A DNA stretch of 64,000 bases from Candidatus Rokuibacteriota bacterium (lineage in GTDB: Bacteria > Methylomirabilota > Methylomirabilia > Rokubacteriales > CSP1-6), in assembly GCA_003220265.1 (NCBI GenBank), contig QHRW01000108.1:1-64000 (forward strand), in the 5' to 3' direction. Position numbers and translations under genes: made by a program. Under the pieces are notes generated by a model. The model was not told the DNA's origin and made no database searches. It saw nothing but the letters and a program-made list of their open reading frames with translations. The stretch's first letter is position 1. Each line of letters begins with the position of its first letter. This document shows positions 47,241 to 56,277 of the stretch, piece after piece.

Positions 47241-47969
47241 CTAGAATACGATCTCCACCCGGACGTTCGCATAGCCGAGGGACAGCTCGTCCTTGTCGAT
47301 CTTGATGAGGCCGCCGTCGTCGGCAAGGTAGAAGGTGTCCATGGCCTTGCCGGGCTTCTTCTTCTTGCCGCTCTCGTCGAGCGCGAAGGGCAGCCGGAAG
47401 ACGCCACCGAACGATGCCGCCGGGAACATCTCCGGCGTCAGTCCGGGAAAGTAGGACCCGACGTACGCCACCGGCACGCCCAGGACGTCCGTGGGCGCCA
47501 CCGTCCCGTCGGTGATCCGGATGAGCGGCAGCATCTTGCCACTGGCGTCGGCCTCGACCTGCATATCGGCGTGGAACTTCCCGGTCATCACGACCATCTC
47601 CGGGGCGTCGGCGGCGTTATCGGTGTTGACGACGACGGCGAACCCACCGATGAACGCTCCGGTGCCCGTCTGTATCGCCACATCACTCTCGGCGAATGCC
47701 GTGACCGTGCATGAGGCACCAGTCGGCAGACTGAACATCTGCAACAGTCCGATCAGCGCCGTCGGACAGATCCCCGTGCCGATCTGCGCCGTGCCCTGCA
47801 AGGCGGCGGACGCCGTCCGCTGGGTGGGCCTCGCCAGGTTGTCCAGTCTCATGTTCTCGGTCAACTCGTACAGCGTGGCCCCGCCCGCACTGGCCGCCGC
47901 CGGCACCCCGGCAAACGCCAGGCTCGCCAAGCCGAGAATCGCGACCATCCGGTTCGTCGTCGGGCTCAT
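47241..47969 (-). CDS. Secreted hypothetical protein, 242 aa
   Basis: AGGAG lies eight bases before ATG 47969. A signal peptide (M-V-A-I-L-G-L-A-S-L-A-F-A-G-V-P-A-A-A-S-A) is followed by a beta-rich body without repeats: F-I-G-G-F-A-V-V-V-N-T-D-N-A-A and G-K-F-H-A-D-M-Q-V-E-A-D in the middle and F-G-G-V-F-R-L-P-F-A near residue 190. Two Cys (in G-I-C-P and A-S-C-T) may form a disulfide. A clear -10 lies in the AT-rich stretch upstream. Function unknown. Confidence 0.65.
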   Translation of the reverse strand: MSPTTNRMVAILGLASLAFAGVPAAASAGGATLYELTENMRLDNLARPTQRTASAALQGTAQIGTGICPTALIGLLQMFSLPTGASCTVTAFAESDVAIQTGTGAFIGGFAVVVNTDNAADAPEMVVMTGKFHADMQVEADASGKMLPLIRITDGTVAPTDVLGVPVAYVGSYFPGLTPEMFPAASFGGVFRLPFALDESGKKKKPGKAMDTFYLADDGGLIKIDKDELSLGYANVRVEIVF

Positions 47970-48083
47970 CGGTCGATCTCCTGTCCGCCGTCGGCTCTTC
48001 CTGCTCGCCGTTACTGGGCGGTCTATGGCCCGCTATTGCGGGCGCTTTCAGTGAGGCAAGGACAATACCAAGCCCGGCGCGAA

Positions 48084-48112
48084 ATTATAACTGTCTAATA
48101 CATATGCCTAAA
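48084..48112 (-). promoter_or_regulatory. AT-rich promoter of the secreted-protein gene
   Basis: The minus strand carries a perfect TATAAT (48089-48084) inside a stretch from 48081 to 48120 that is about 70 percent A+T, very unlike the surroundings. The hexamer 17 bases upstream, TTTAGG, is a poor -35. Transcription would begin near 48077, giving a leader of about 108 bases before ATG 47969. Confidence 0.5.
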
Positions 48113-48203
48113 AATATCAGGACCGGGTCCGTGCCGGCGCCGCGGGCGGGTGATTACTTTCCGCAGACCTGCGACGCCGTGACACCGACCGGCTAGGAAA
48201 TGA

Positions 48204-48977
48204 TCAGCGGTACGAAGGCTCGTCGTCCTCCGCGGCGCGGGTCCACGCCACCAGGCTGATGCCGGCGAGGAAGGTCTCGCGCGTCTCCAGGACCTCGAAG
48301 CCGGCCTCGCCCAGCGCGGCGCGGAACTGCTCGCGGCTGAGATAGCGCGGCTGGACGCTGCGGAACAGGTCGAAGAGCGCGGTCGGCACCAGCCAGCGCA
48401 GCGACCGCATCGCGTCGAGCCACCCGCGGCGCGCGCGGACGTCCGTGAAGATGCGCCGCACGTGTGCCGGCCGCTCGTACGTGAGGAAGAGCGCGTGGCC
48501 GCCGGGCCGCAGCGCGCGACGGCAGGCGGCCAGGAGCGCGCGCGGATCGGGGTGCCAGTAGAGCGTGTGCATGCTCACGACCACGTCGAACGTGCCGGCT
48601 CCGGGCAGCGCACCCGTGGCGGCGTCGAGGTGGTGAAAGCTGAGCGAGAGGCCGCTGTCGCGATGGTTGCGCCGGGCCACCGCCACCAGGTGCTCGATCG
48701 GATCGATGGCCACGACCGACCACCCGCGCCGGGCCAGGCGTTCGGCCACGGTGCCCACGCCGCAGGAGACGTCGAGCACGCGCGTGCCACTCGGCGATCC
48801 CGGCGCCGCCCCGCGGCCGACGAGCGCGACGATCTCGTCGAGCAGCGCCTCGTAGGGACCGAAGCCGCGGACGATCGCCTCGTAGGTCAGGCCGTAGCCG
48901 AGCGCGATCAGCCGCTCGAGCGTCGCCTGCGTCGCCGGGACCCGTTCAGCCATCGAGCCCGCCAGCTCCATCGCCAT
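48204..48977 (-). CDS. Class I SAM-dependent methyltransferase (tandem paralogue A)
   Basis: 257 residues. The SAM site is V-L-D-V-S-C-G-V-G-T-V-A-E-R-L, then V-V-A-I-D-P-I-E-H, F-H-H-L-D-A-A and V-V-V-S-M-H-T-L-Y-W-H-P-D-P, with L-R-P-G-G-H-A-L-F-L in motif post-I position. The start is uncertain: ATG 48977 abuts the previous stop, but alignment with paralogue B points to the inner ATG at 48953. The product resembles Ubi/Coq5-type methyltransferases; substrate unknown. It is the last gene of the presumed sigma-54 operon. Confidence 0.85.
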   Translation of the reverse strand: MAMELAGSMAERVPATQATLERLIALGYGLTYEAIVRGFGPYEALLDEIVALVGRGAAPGSPSGTRVLDVSCGVGTVAERLARRGWSVVAIDPIEHLVAVARRNHRDSGLSLSFHHLDAATGALPGAGTFDVVVSMHTLYWHPDPRALLAACRRALRPGGHALFLTYERPAHVRRIFTDVRARRGWLDAMRSLRWLVPTALFDLFRSVQPRYLSREQFRAALGEAGFEVLETRETFLAGISLVAWTRAAEDDEPSYR

Positions 48978-49721
48978 CTACTCCGCGCTCTTCCTGGCCC
49001 ACAGCAGCAGGCTGGCGCCGTTGAGGAACGTCCGGCGCGCCTCGAGCACCGTGAAGCCGGCCGCGCGGAGATTGGCCGCGAACTCCTGCTCGCTCCAGTA
49101 ATGCGGGCCGATGCTCCGCCGCGCCGCCTCGAACAGCGAGTGCGGCAGCAGCCACAGAAAGAGGCAGCGGAGCGCGGCGCCGAGGCCCTCGCGCCGGCGC
49201 AGCTCGGCGAACGTGCCCGCGACGTCGGCGCGCCGCGTGTGGTTCACGAACACGGCGTGCCCGCCCGGCTTGAGAACGCGGTGGACGTGGGCGAGCAGCG
49301 CGCGGGGATCGGGCTGCGCGTACAGCGAGTGCACGTTGACGACCTGGTCGAACGTTCCGTCGCGGAACGTCTTGTTGGTGAACAGGTCGCCCTGGCTGAA
49401 GGCGAGATTGGCGAGGCGCTTGGCCCGCCGCTTCTCGCGCGCCAGCTCGACCAGCGCGCCGTACGGCTCCAGGCCTACGACCGAGAAGCCGGCCTCGGCG
49501 ATGATGAACGTCAGGTTGCCGGGGCCGCAATCGACGTCGAGCACGTGGACGTTGCGGCGGTCCGGCGTCCCCTTGGCCGAGGCGTCCACGAGCGCGAGGA
49601 CCTCGGCCTGGAGCTTCTGGTAGGGGCCGAACTTCTCGAAGATGTAGTCGTAGAGCAGGCCGTAGCCGACCGAGAGCATCCGGTCGACTCCCCACTGCAG
49701 CCCGCCGTGCACGGAGCTCAT
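48978..49721 (-). CDS. Class I SAM-dependent methyltransferase (tandem paralogue B)
   Basis: 247 residues from ATG 49721, preceded by GGAGGT; an ATG at 49781 adds 20 residues without a ribosome site. The body matches its neighbour throughout: G-Y-G-L-L-Y-D-Y-I-F-E-K-F-G-P-Y near the start, V-L-D-V-D-C-G-P-G-N-L-T-F (SAM loop), V-V-G-L-E-P-Y-G, V-V-N-V-H-S-L-Y-A-Q-P-D-P-R-A-L-L-A, L-K-P-G-G-H-A-V-F-V-N and the shared end F-T-V-L-E-A-R-R-T-F-L. The pair arose by duplication. Both are coupled to a receiver-HD-GYP gene set. Confidence 0.85.
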   Translation of the reverse strand: MSSVHGGLQWGVDRMLSVGYGLLYDYIFEKFGPYQKLQAEVLALVDASAKGTPDRRNVHVLDVDCGPGNLTFIIAEAGFSVVGLEPYGALVELAREKRRAKRLANLAFSQGDLFTNKTFRDGTFDQVVNVHSLYAQPDPRALLAHVHRVLKPGGHAVFVNHTRRADVAGTFAELRRREGLGAALRCLFLWLLPHSLFEAARRSIGPHYWSEQEFAANLRAAGFTVLEARRTFLNGASLLLWARKSAE

Positions 49722-49787
49722 CACCACCTCCGCTGTGGCCGGATTGCGAGCCTGAGCCCCGGGCTGCGGCGGTGTCGCCATCGGCGC

Positions 49788-50165
49788 TCAGCCGCGGTCC
49801 GCGAGGACCTTCTCGACCGTCCCGCGCAACTCGTCGGATGTGAATGGCTTGAGCAGGATCGCGTGGAAGCCCATGCGATTGGCCTCGTTGACGATCTCCG
49901 GCGTGCCGTGCCCGGTGACCAGCACCACGGCCATCGTGGGATGCAGCGTGCGTGCGTGCTCGAACACCTCGAAGCCGGACATCCCCGGCATCTTGTAGTC
50001 GAGCACCATGAGGTCGAAGGGCTCCTTGCGCATCAGCTCCACCGCGGTCTCGCCGCGGTTGGCGCCCTTGACCACGTAGCCCAGCGCCTGCAGCACGTTG
50101 ACGCAGAGGACCACGACGGGGCCCGCGTCGTCGACGATGAGGATCTTCTTCTTAGCCGCGTTCAA
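49788..50165 (-). CDS. Stand-alone response-regulator receiver (CheY-like)
   Basis: 125 residues from a TTG at 50165 that overlaps the HD-GYP gene stop (TTGA). All key residues are intact: D12-D13, phospho-acceptor D56 in M-V-L-D-Y-K-M-P-G-M-S-G, T84 in V-L-V-T-G-H-G and K106 in L-L-K-P-F. No output domain, so it acts by protein contact or as phosphate relay. It sits between the HD-GYP protein and the two methyltransferases. Confidence 0.88.
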   Translation of the reverse strand: MNAAKKKILIVDDAGPVVVLCVNVLQALGYVVKGANRGETAVELMRKEPFDLMVLDYKMPGMSGFEVFEHARTLHPTMAVVLVTGHGTPEIVNEANRMGFHAILLKPFTSDELRGTVEKVLADRG

Positions 50166-51706
50166 TGCGCTTGGGCCAGAGCCGGGGCGCCTGTCGCACC
50201 GCCGCTCGTCAGGTGCTCGTAGTGACGGGTGATCTCCTCCAGCCGGACCAGCGGGATCCGCAAGAAGGCCTCCGCGACCACGGGGTCGAAGTGACTGCCG
50301 CAGCCGCGCGCGATCTCCTCGCGGGCGGCCTCCAGCGGCAGGGCCGTGCGATACGGCCGGTTGGAGGTGATCGCGTCGAAGACGTCGGCCACCGTCACCA
50401 CCCGCGCCACCAGCGGGATGTCCTCGCCCCGCAGGCCGTCGGGATACCCGGTGCCGTCGAACCGCTCGTGGTGGTGCCGCACCGCGCACGTCTCGCGCGC
50501 CAGGAACCGCAGCGGCTCCAGGATCTTGGCGCCGACGACGGGATGGCTCTTGATGATCGAGAACTCCTCGGGGGTCAGCCGCTCGGGCTTGCTGAGGATC
50601 GAGTCCATGATCGACAGCTTGCCGAGGTCGTGCAGCATGGCGCCGCGCCGGACGACGTCGACCATCTCGCTCGTCATGCCCAGCGTCTGCGCGATCTCGC
50701 CGGCATAGAGCGACACGCGGGCCGAGTGTCCCTTGAGGTAGCGGTCCTTCGACTCGATGGCGTTGACGAACGCCGTGATGGTGTCGACGAGGTTGCGCTC
50801 GACGTTCTCGCGCAGGATGAGCTTCTGGAGCGCCACCGCGGTCGTCTGCGCGTAGCCGAGCAGCATCTCGCGCTCGTCGGGCAGGAAGCCGCCGGTGGCG
50901 GCCTCCCGCGCCAGGCACACGACGCCCATCGAGGGACCCACGCCGGGGATGACCGCGGCGATCGCCTCGAGCGGCTCGCTGCCGGTGGCCAGCGTCAGGA
51001 TCTCCTTGCCGCCGGTGGCGACGAGGTCCTCGAACGAGCGCTGCAGCATCGTGAGCAGGCGCGTCACCAGCGTGGCCTCGCCCTGGCGGCTGGAGCTGAA
51101 GCTGCCGTGCTCGTCGCGCAGCAGCACGAGGCCGGCGTCGCCCTTGATGCTCTGCATCACGAGGCGCAGCACCTCGTCCACGAAGGCCGAGGTCTCGAGC
51201 CCCTGCAGCGCGAGATCGCCGATGCGGAACAGCACCTCGACGCCGAGCTGGCGGCGGGCGAGCTCCTCGGTGAGTCCGGCCGGCAGCGGCACCTGCCCAT
51301 CCCACTTCTGCCTATCACTGCGTACGCGGGCCAGGAGCTGCTGGATCTCTCGGATGGAGAAGGGCTTCGGCAGGTAGTCGTAGGCGCCGTGGCGCAGGCC
51401 GAAGACCGCCGAGTTCACGGACGGATTCCCGGTGATGAGCACGACCGGCGTTCCCGGCTGCTTGCCCTTCACCGCGCGCAGCAGGTCCAGGCCGGAGAGT
51501 CCCGGCATCTTGATGTCGGACACGACGAGATCGAACGGCTCGTCGGTGATCAGCGACAGCGCCTGCTCGGCGGCGGCGGCCTGGCTGACGGCGCAGCCGT
51601 TGGCCGAGAAGGCGGAGACCAGGAAGCGCAGCAGCGAGGCGTTGTCGTCCACGACGAGAACGCGCAGCGCCTCGGGAGCGGACGCGGTCGGCACGGGCGA
51701 GGCCAT
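50162..51706 (-). CDS. REC-GAF-HD-GYP protein (cyclic-di-GMP phosphodiesterase type)
   Basis: 514 residues from ATG 51706, five bases after AAAGGA; earlier in-frame ATGs lie in the upstream gene. A receiver at 15-130 has D20-D21, D64 and K114; a GAF-like domain lies at about 155-300; the HD-GYP domain has M-L-H-D-L-G-K (H359-D360), S-H-P-V-V-G and H-H-E-R-F-D-G-T-G-Y-P-D-G-L (411-425). These are the metal ligands of active c-di-GMP hydrolases, so turnover regulated by phosphorylation is likely. Its stop is shared with the lone receiver gene. Confidence 0.93.
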   Translation of the reverse strand: MASPVPTASAPEALRVLVVDDNASLLRFLVSAFSANGCAVSQAAAAEQALSLITDEPFDLVVSDIKMPGLSGLDLLRAVKGKQPGTPVVLITGNPSVNSAVFGLRHGAYDYLPKPFSIREIQQLLARVRSDRQKWDGQVPLPAGLTEELARRQLGVEVLFRIGDLALQGLETSAFVDEVLRLVMQSIKGDAGLVLLRDEHGSFSSSRQGEATLVTRLLTMLQRSFEDLVATGGKEILTLATGSEPLEAIAAVIPGVGPSMGVVCLAREAATGGFLPDEREMLLGYAQTTAVALQKLILRENVERNLVDTITAFVNAIESKDRYLKGHSARVSLYAGEIAQTLGMTSEMVDVVRRGAMLHDLGKLSIMDSILSKPERLTPEEFSIIKSHPVVGAKILEPLRFLARETCAVRHHHERFDGTGYPDGLRGEDIPLVARVVTVADVFDAITSNRPYRTALPLEAAREEIARGCGSHFDPVVAEAFLRIPLVRLEEITRHYEHLTSGGATGAPALAQAH

Positions 51707-51720
51707 GGGTTCCTTTCCCA

Positions 51721-53286
51721 TCATTTCGTGGACATCTGGCTGAGAAACTCCATCCACTGGCGCGTCAGCACTCCGTCGCTGGGAAACTTCAGCCCGTCCA
51801 TCCCCTGGGGCAGCGTGGGGGCCACCTCGCCCTCCGGCTCGATCACGAGGTCGGCCGGCGCCTCCGCTTCGAGCTCGCCATCCGCGGGCTCGAGGGCCGC
51901 CTCGATGGGCGGGGCCGGCGCGGCCGGGTCGGCGCCGCCGAGCAGCGCCCCGGCGAGGTCCTTGAACGAGACGCGCGCTTTGTGCGGCTCCCCGGCGGCG
52001 CCCGCGGCCGCGGGCTTCGCGAGCGGCGCCGGGCGCGGCACCGTGATCGGCGCGCTCGGACGCAGCGACAGCTCCGGCAGGTTCCGCGCACTGCGCTCGC
52101 CCTTGGGCTGCGCCTCGCTGGCCGCGACGATCGACTCGGCCACGAAATCGAGCGGCTCCGGCTCGTCCACGACGATCAGCTCGGCCTCGGGCTCGTCCAT
52201 CACGATCAGGCCGGTCTCCGCTCCGGCCACGCTCTCGAGGGCCGGGGCGACGATCGGGTCGGGGTGCACGACCAGGTCGGGCTCGCTCGCGACGACGGGC
52301 GCGATCGCCGACTTCGTCGCGGCCGCCGTGGCGTTCCCCAGCTGGAACGCGGCCAGGTAGCTCTGAAGCTGGTCGGCGAGATCGGCCTCTCGGTCATCGC
52401 TCGTGTGCGCCGGCTCCGGCTCGGCCGCGGCCTTCGGCAACACGATGGGCTCCGGCGTGACGATCATCGGCCCGGGGGCCACGACGACCGGCTCCGGCGC
52501 CGCGATGACGGGCTCCGGCGTCACGATCAGCGGGCCCGGCACGAGGACGGGCTCGGGCTGGCTCGGCAGGGGCTCCACACGCGGCCGCGCGCTCTGCCGG
52601 CTCACCATGCTCACGACCGCCGCGGGCTCGCGCGGCGCCGCCACCGGGCGCTCGCTGGCGCGCGGCGTGATCACCGGCTCCGCGCTCTGGCCGGCGAGCT
52701 TCCCGACCTTGAGGCTCGTTGCGCGCGCGGCGACGGGGCCGTTCATCGCGATGACGTTGTCAGCGGCCGACGGCATCTCGCTCACCGGCATCTCGCTGCG
52801 AGGCGCGGCGGCCGGGGCCGGCGCATTACGGCGCAGGCGCAGGACCGACTCGAAGTACACGGCGGGCCCGCCCTCGACGTCCAGGAAGCGAAACTCCACG
52901 ACGTCGACCTCGGGGAAGCCGAGCTGCTTGATCTTGCGATGGAACGCCTCGGGCATCCGCTCGACGACGAAGAGCAGCCGCGGTGGACGCCCCTCGGACA
53001 CGACGCAGGTGGGGTAGAGCCGCTCGAGCGACTCCGGATATTCGCGGCACCAGGAATAGGCTTCGACCGCCTTGAGCAGCATCTCCTCGTCGGCGGTGAG
53101 GCCGGTCACGATCAGGACCAGCGCGCCGTTGGGGTCGAGGCCGATCACGTCGATCGTCGCGTTCCCGAGGAGCAGGCACGAATCGAGGACGACGAGCCCG
53201 GGCTCGATGGCGTCGATGTTCTCGCCCACGAGCATCTGGACCTTCGCCGGATCCTCGATCTTCAGCTTTTTGACGGCCACTTTCAT
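51721..53286 (-). CDS. Protein with degenerate PD-(D/E)xK nuclease-like domain and Pro-rich repeats
   Basis: 521 residues from ATG 53286. Residues about 15-150 follow the NucS/DUF91-like pattern (I-D-V-I-G-L-D-P-N-G-A-L-V-L, conserved D46), but where E-x-K should follow the sequence is I-V-T-G, so cleavage is not expected. Residues 240-310 hold repeats of about eight residues (V-x-x-P-x-P-V/I-I-V); acid-rich segments follow; the end Q-W-M-E-F-L-S-Q-M-S-T-K is a short helix. It may be a scaffold or DNA-binding protein. It leads the operon with HD-GYP, receiver and methyltransferases and has a sigma-54 promoter 46 bases upstream of the ATG. Confidence 0.7.
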   Translation of the reverse strand: MKVAVKKLKIEDPAKVQMLVGENIDAIEPGLVVLDSCLLLGNATIDVIGLDPNGALVLIVTGLTADEEMLLKAVEAYSWCREYPESLERLYPTCVVSEGRPPRLLFVVERMPEAFHRKIKQLGFPEVDVVEFRFLDVEGGPAVYFESVLRLRRNAPAPAAAPRSEMPVSEMPSAADNVIAMNGPVAARATSLKVGKLAGQSAEPVITPRASERPVAAPREPAAVVSMVSRQSARPRVEPLPSQPEPVLVPGPLIVTPEPVIAAPEPVVVAPGPMIVTPEPIVLPKAAAEPEPAHTSDDREADLADQLQSYLAAFQLGNATAAATKSAIAPVVASEPDLVVHPDPIVAPALESVAGAETGLIVMDEPEAELIVVDEPEPLDFVAESIVAASEAQPKGERSARNLPELSLRPSAPITVPRPAPLAKPAAAGAAGEPHKARVSFKDLAGALLGGADPAAPAPPIEAALEPADGELEAEAPADLVIEPEGEVAPTLPQGMDGLKFPSDGVLTRQWMEFLSQMSTK

Positions 53287-53342
53287 CGTGCGATCGCTCC
53301 CTCGTGGGGGCCTGGTAGGAGGCCTCGACGCGGTCGCTCTTG

Positions 53343-53359
53343 AGCAAAGTGGGTACCAA
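53343..53359 (-). promoter_or_regulatory. Sigma-54 (-24/-12) promoter
   Basis: Minus strand TTGGTACCCACTTTGCT: GG at 53357-53356 and GC at 53345-53344, with exactly 10 bases between, as sigma-54 requires, and only the T for C in TGGCAC off consensus. Transcription should begin near 53332, 46 bases above ATG 53286. An NtrC-type activator is coded directly upstream on the same strand. Confidence 0.75.
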
Positions 53360-53446
53360 AGCCGACTCTGAAGGATAAGCCACTGATCCACAAAGATTTT
53401 TCGCCTGACGCTGGGTCTGCGGATTCGGGCAAATGGCTGATTTGTG

Positions 53447-53480
53447 TCCACGCACCCGGGCGTGGTGCAAGATGCGTGGA
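53447..53480. promoter_or_regulatory. Inverted repeat, candidate activator-binding site
   Basis: TCCACGCA (53447-53454) and TGCGTGGA (53473-53480) form a perfect 8-bp dyad; a third half-site GCGTGG (53460-53465) pairs with CCACGC at 53448-53453 across six bases. The site lies 90-135 bases upstream of the sigma-54 promoter, where enhancer sites are found. It is also 19 bases past the stop of the activator gene, so a terminator stem is possible, though no T-run follows. Confidence 0.5.
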
Positions 53481-53498
53481 TAAAAAGGATCCGGGCCC

Positions 53499-54851
<1,353 letters not shown>

Positions 54852-55026
54852 GCTCAGACGATTGTAGCCGAACAGGCCCCTCGTTAAGAAAATCACCAAG
54901 TGGACACGAACTGCCCGCCGCAGCGCGATGCGGCACAGGCCCCGACCTCCGCAAAAAACTCCGTGACCAGGCTGGCTTGGCGCGCAGGCAACGGCGTGGC
55001 ACGACGCTCGCAGTCCGCACCCGGCC

Positions 55027-56106
55027 GTGAGCGACAAGGCGACGGATCCCACCAAACCGGGCGACAAGCCCTCGGTGACGCAGCTCCTGAAGCGGCTGAT
55101 CCAGGTCGGCATTGGACTCACCAGCGAGCGGGATCTGTCCACGCTCCTGGAGCGGATCGTGACCGAGGCCCGCCGCTTCACGAACGCCGAGGCCGGCACG
55201 CTGTTCCTCCGCGAGGGCGACCTGCTCCGCTTCGCCGTCGTGCAAAACGACGTGCTCCGGGAGCGCATGGGCGAGCTCGAGATGCGGCGCCAGTTCGCCG
55301 AGCCGCTCCGGCTGTCGCAGCCGAGCCTGGCCGGCTACGTCGCCGAGACCGCGCAGCCGATCTGCCTGCCCGACGCCTACGGCGTGCCGAAGAGCCGCCC
55401 ATACGTGTTCAACCAGGACCTCGACGTGCGCCTGCACTACCAGACCGGCTCGGTGCTGGTGGTGCCGCTGCAGGACGCCACGCGCGACGTCATCGGCGTG
55501 CTGCAGCTCATCAACGCGCGCGACGCGGCCGGCGAGGTCGTTCCCTTCGATCCGGAGCTCGAGACCCTGGTGCAGGCGCTGGCCTCGCAGGCCGCCGTCG
55601 CCATCCGGAACGCGCGGCTCGAGGAGCTGTCCTTCAAGGATCCGCTCACCGCCGTCTACAACCGCCGCTACTTCATGCTGCGCCTCGAGGAGGAGGCCCG
55701 GCGGCACGTCCGCTTCGCCGAGCCACTGTCACTCGTGCTCTTCGACATCGACGGGTTCAAGACGATCAACGACCGGCTCGGGCATCGGGCCGGCGACGAC
55801 GCGCTCAAGGAGACGGCGCAGCTCATCGTGACCAACTCCCGGAGCTTCTCCATCGTCACCCGCTATGGCGGTGACGAGTTCGCGGTGCTGCTCGTCAACA
55901 CGTCCAAGAGCGGCGCCGTCAAGTACGCGCAGCGCATCCGCGACGTCATCGAGCGGCACCGCTTCAGCCACGGCCAGCTCACGGTGAGCGTGGGGATCGC
56001 CGCGCTGCCCGACGACGTGCTCGCGTCCGAGGATCTCGTGCCGGCGGCGGATCGCGCGCTCTACGTCGCCAAGCGCGTCGGCCGCAGTACGATCGAAATC
56101 GCCTGA
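55027..56106 (+). CDS. GAF-GGDEF diguanylate cyclase
   Basis: 359 residues from GTG 55027. A GAF domain occupies about 25-195 (T-L-L-E-R-I-V-T-E-A-R-R-F-T-N-A-E-A-G-T-L-F-L-R near its start), and a GGDEF domain about 200-355 with F-K-D-P-L-T-A-V-Y-N-R-R-Y-F, D-I-D-G-F-K and the intact R-Y-G-G-D-E-F. The R-x-x-D product-inhibition site is absent. Cytoplasmic. It is divergent from the NtrC-type gene across 175 bases and could supply the c-di-GMP that the HD-GYP protein removes. Confidence 0.93.
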   Translation: MSDKATDPTKPGDKPSVTQLLKRLIQVGIGLTSERDLSTLLERIVTEARRFTNAEAGTLFLREGDLLRFAVVQNDVLRERMGELEMRRQFAEPLRLSQPSLAGYVAETAQPICLPDAYGVPKSRPYVFNQDLDVRLHYQTGSVLVVPLQDATRDVIGVLQLINARDAAGEVVPFDPELETLVQALASQAAVAIRNARLEELSFKDPLTAVYNRRYFMLRLEEEARRHVRFAEPLSLVLFDIDGFKTINDRLGHRAGDDALKETAQLIVTNSRSFSIVTRYGGDEFAVLLVNTSKSGAVKYAQRIRDVIERHRFSHGQLTVSVGIAALPDDVLASEDLVPAADRALYVAKRVGRSTIEIA

Positions 56107-56216
56107 CGATTCCCTCGCTCCGCTCGGCGTCGTCCTTCGCGAGGTCAACGGCTCGGCGGCCCCCACTCCACCGGGTTTCCCCACGTCGGCGCAGGTTCTG
56201 CGTCGGCGGCTGAGAC

Positions 56217-56226
56217 GTATACTTCG
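56217..56226 (+). promoter_or_regulatory. Possible -10 region upstream of the E1-like gene
   Basis: GTATACTTCG contains TATACT (five of six consensus bases) and lies about 55 bases before ATG 56278. The same ten bases occur at 59281, twelve bases upstream of the glcD-type start region. No convincing -35 hexamer is seen at either place. Confidence 0.3.
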
Positions 56227-56277
56227 GGGCATGGCGCGGCGGGGGCGGACGAGGGCGCGGCCGACGCGCGTGGCGGG

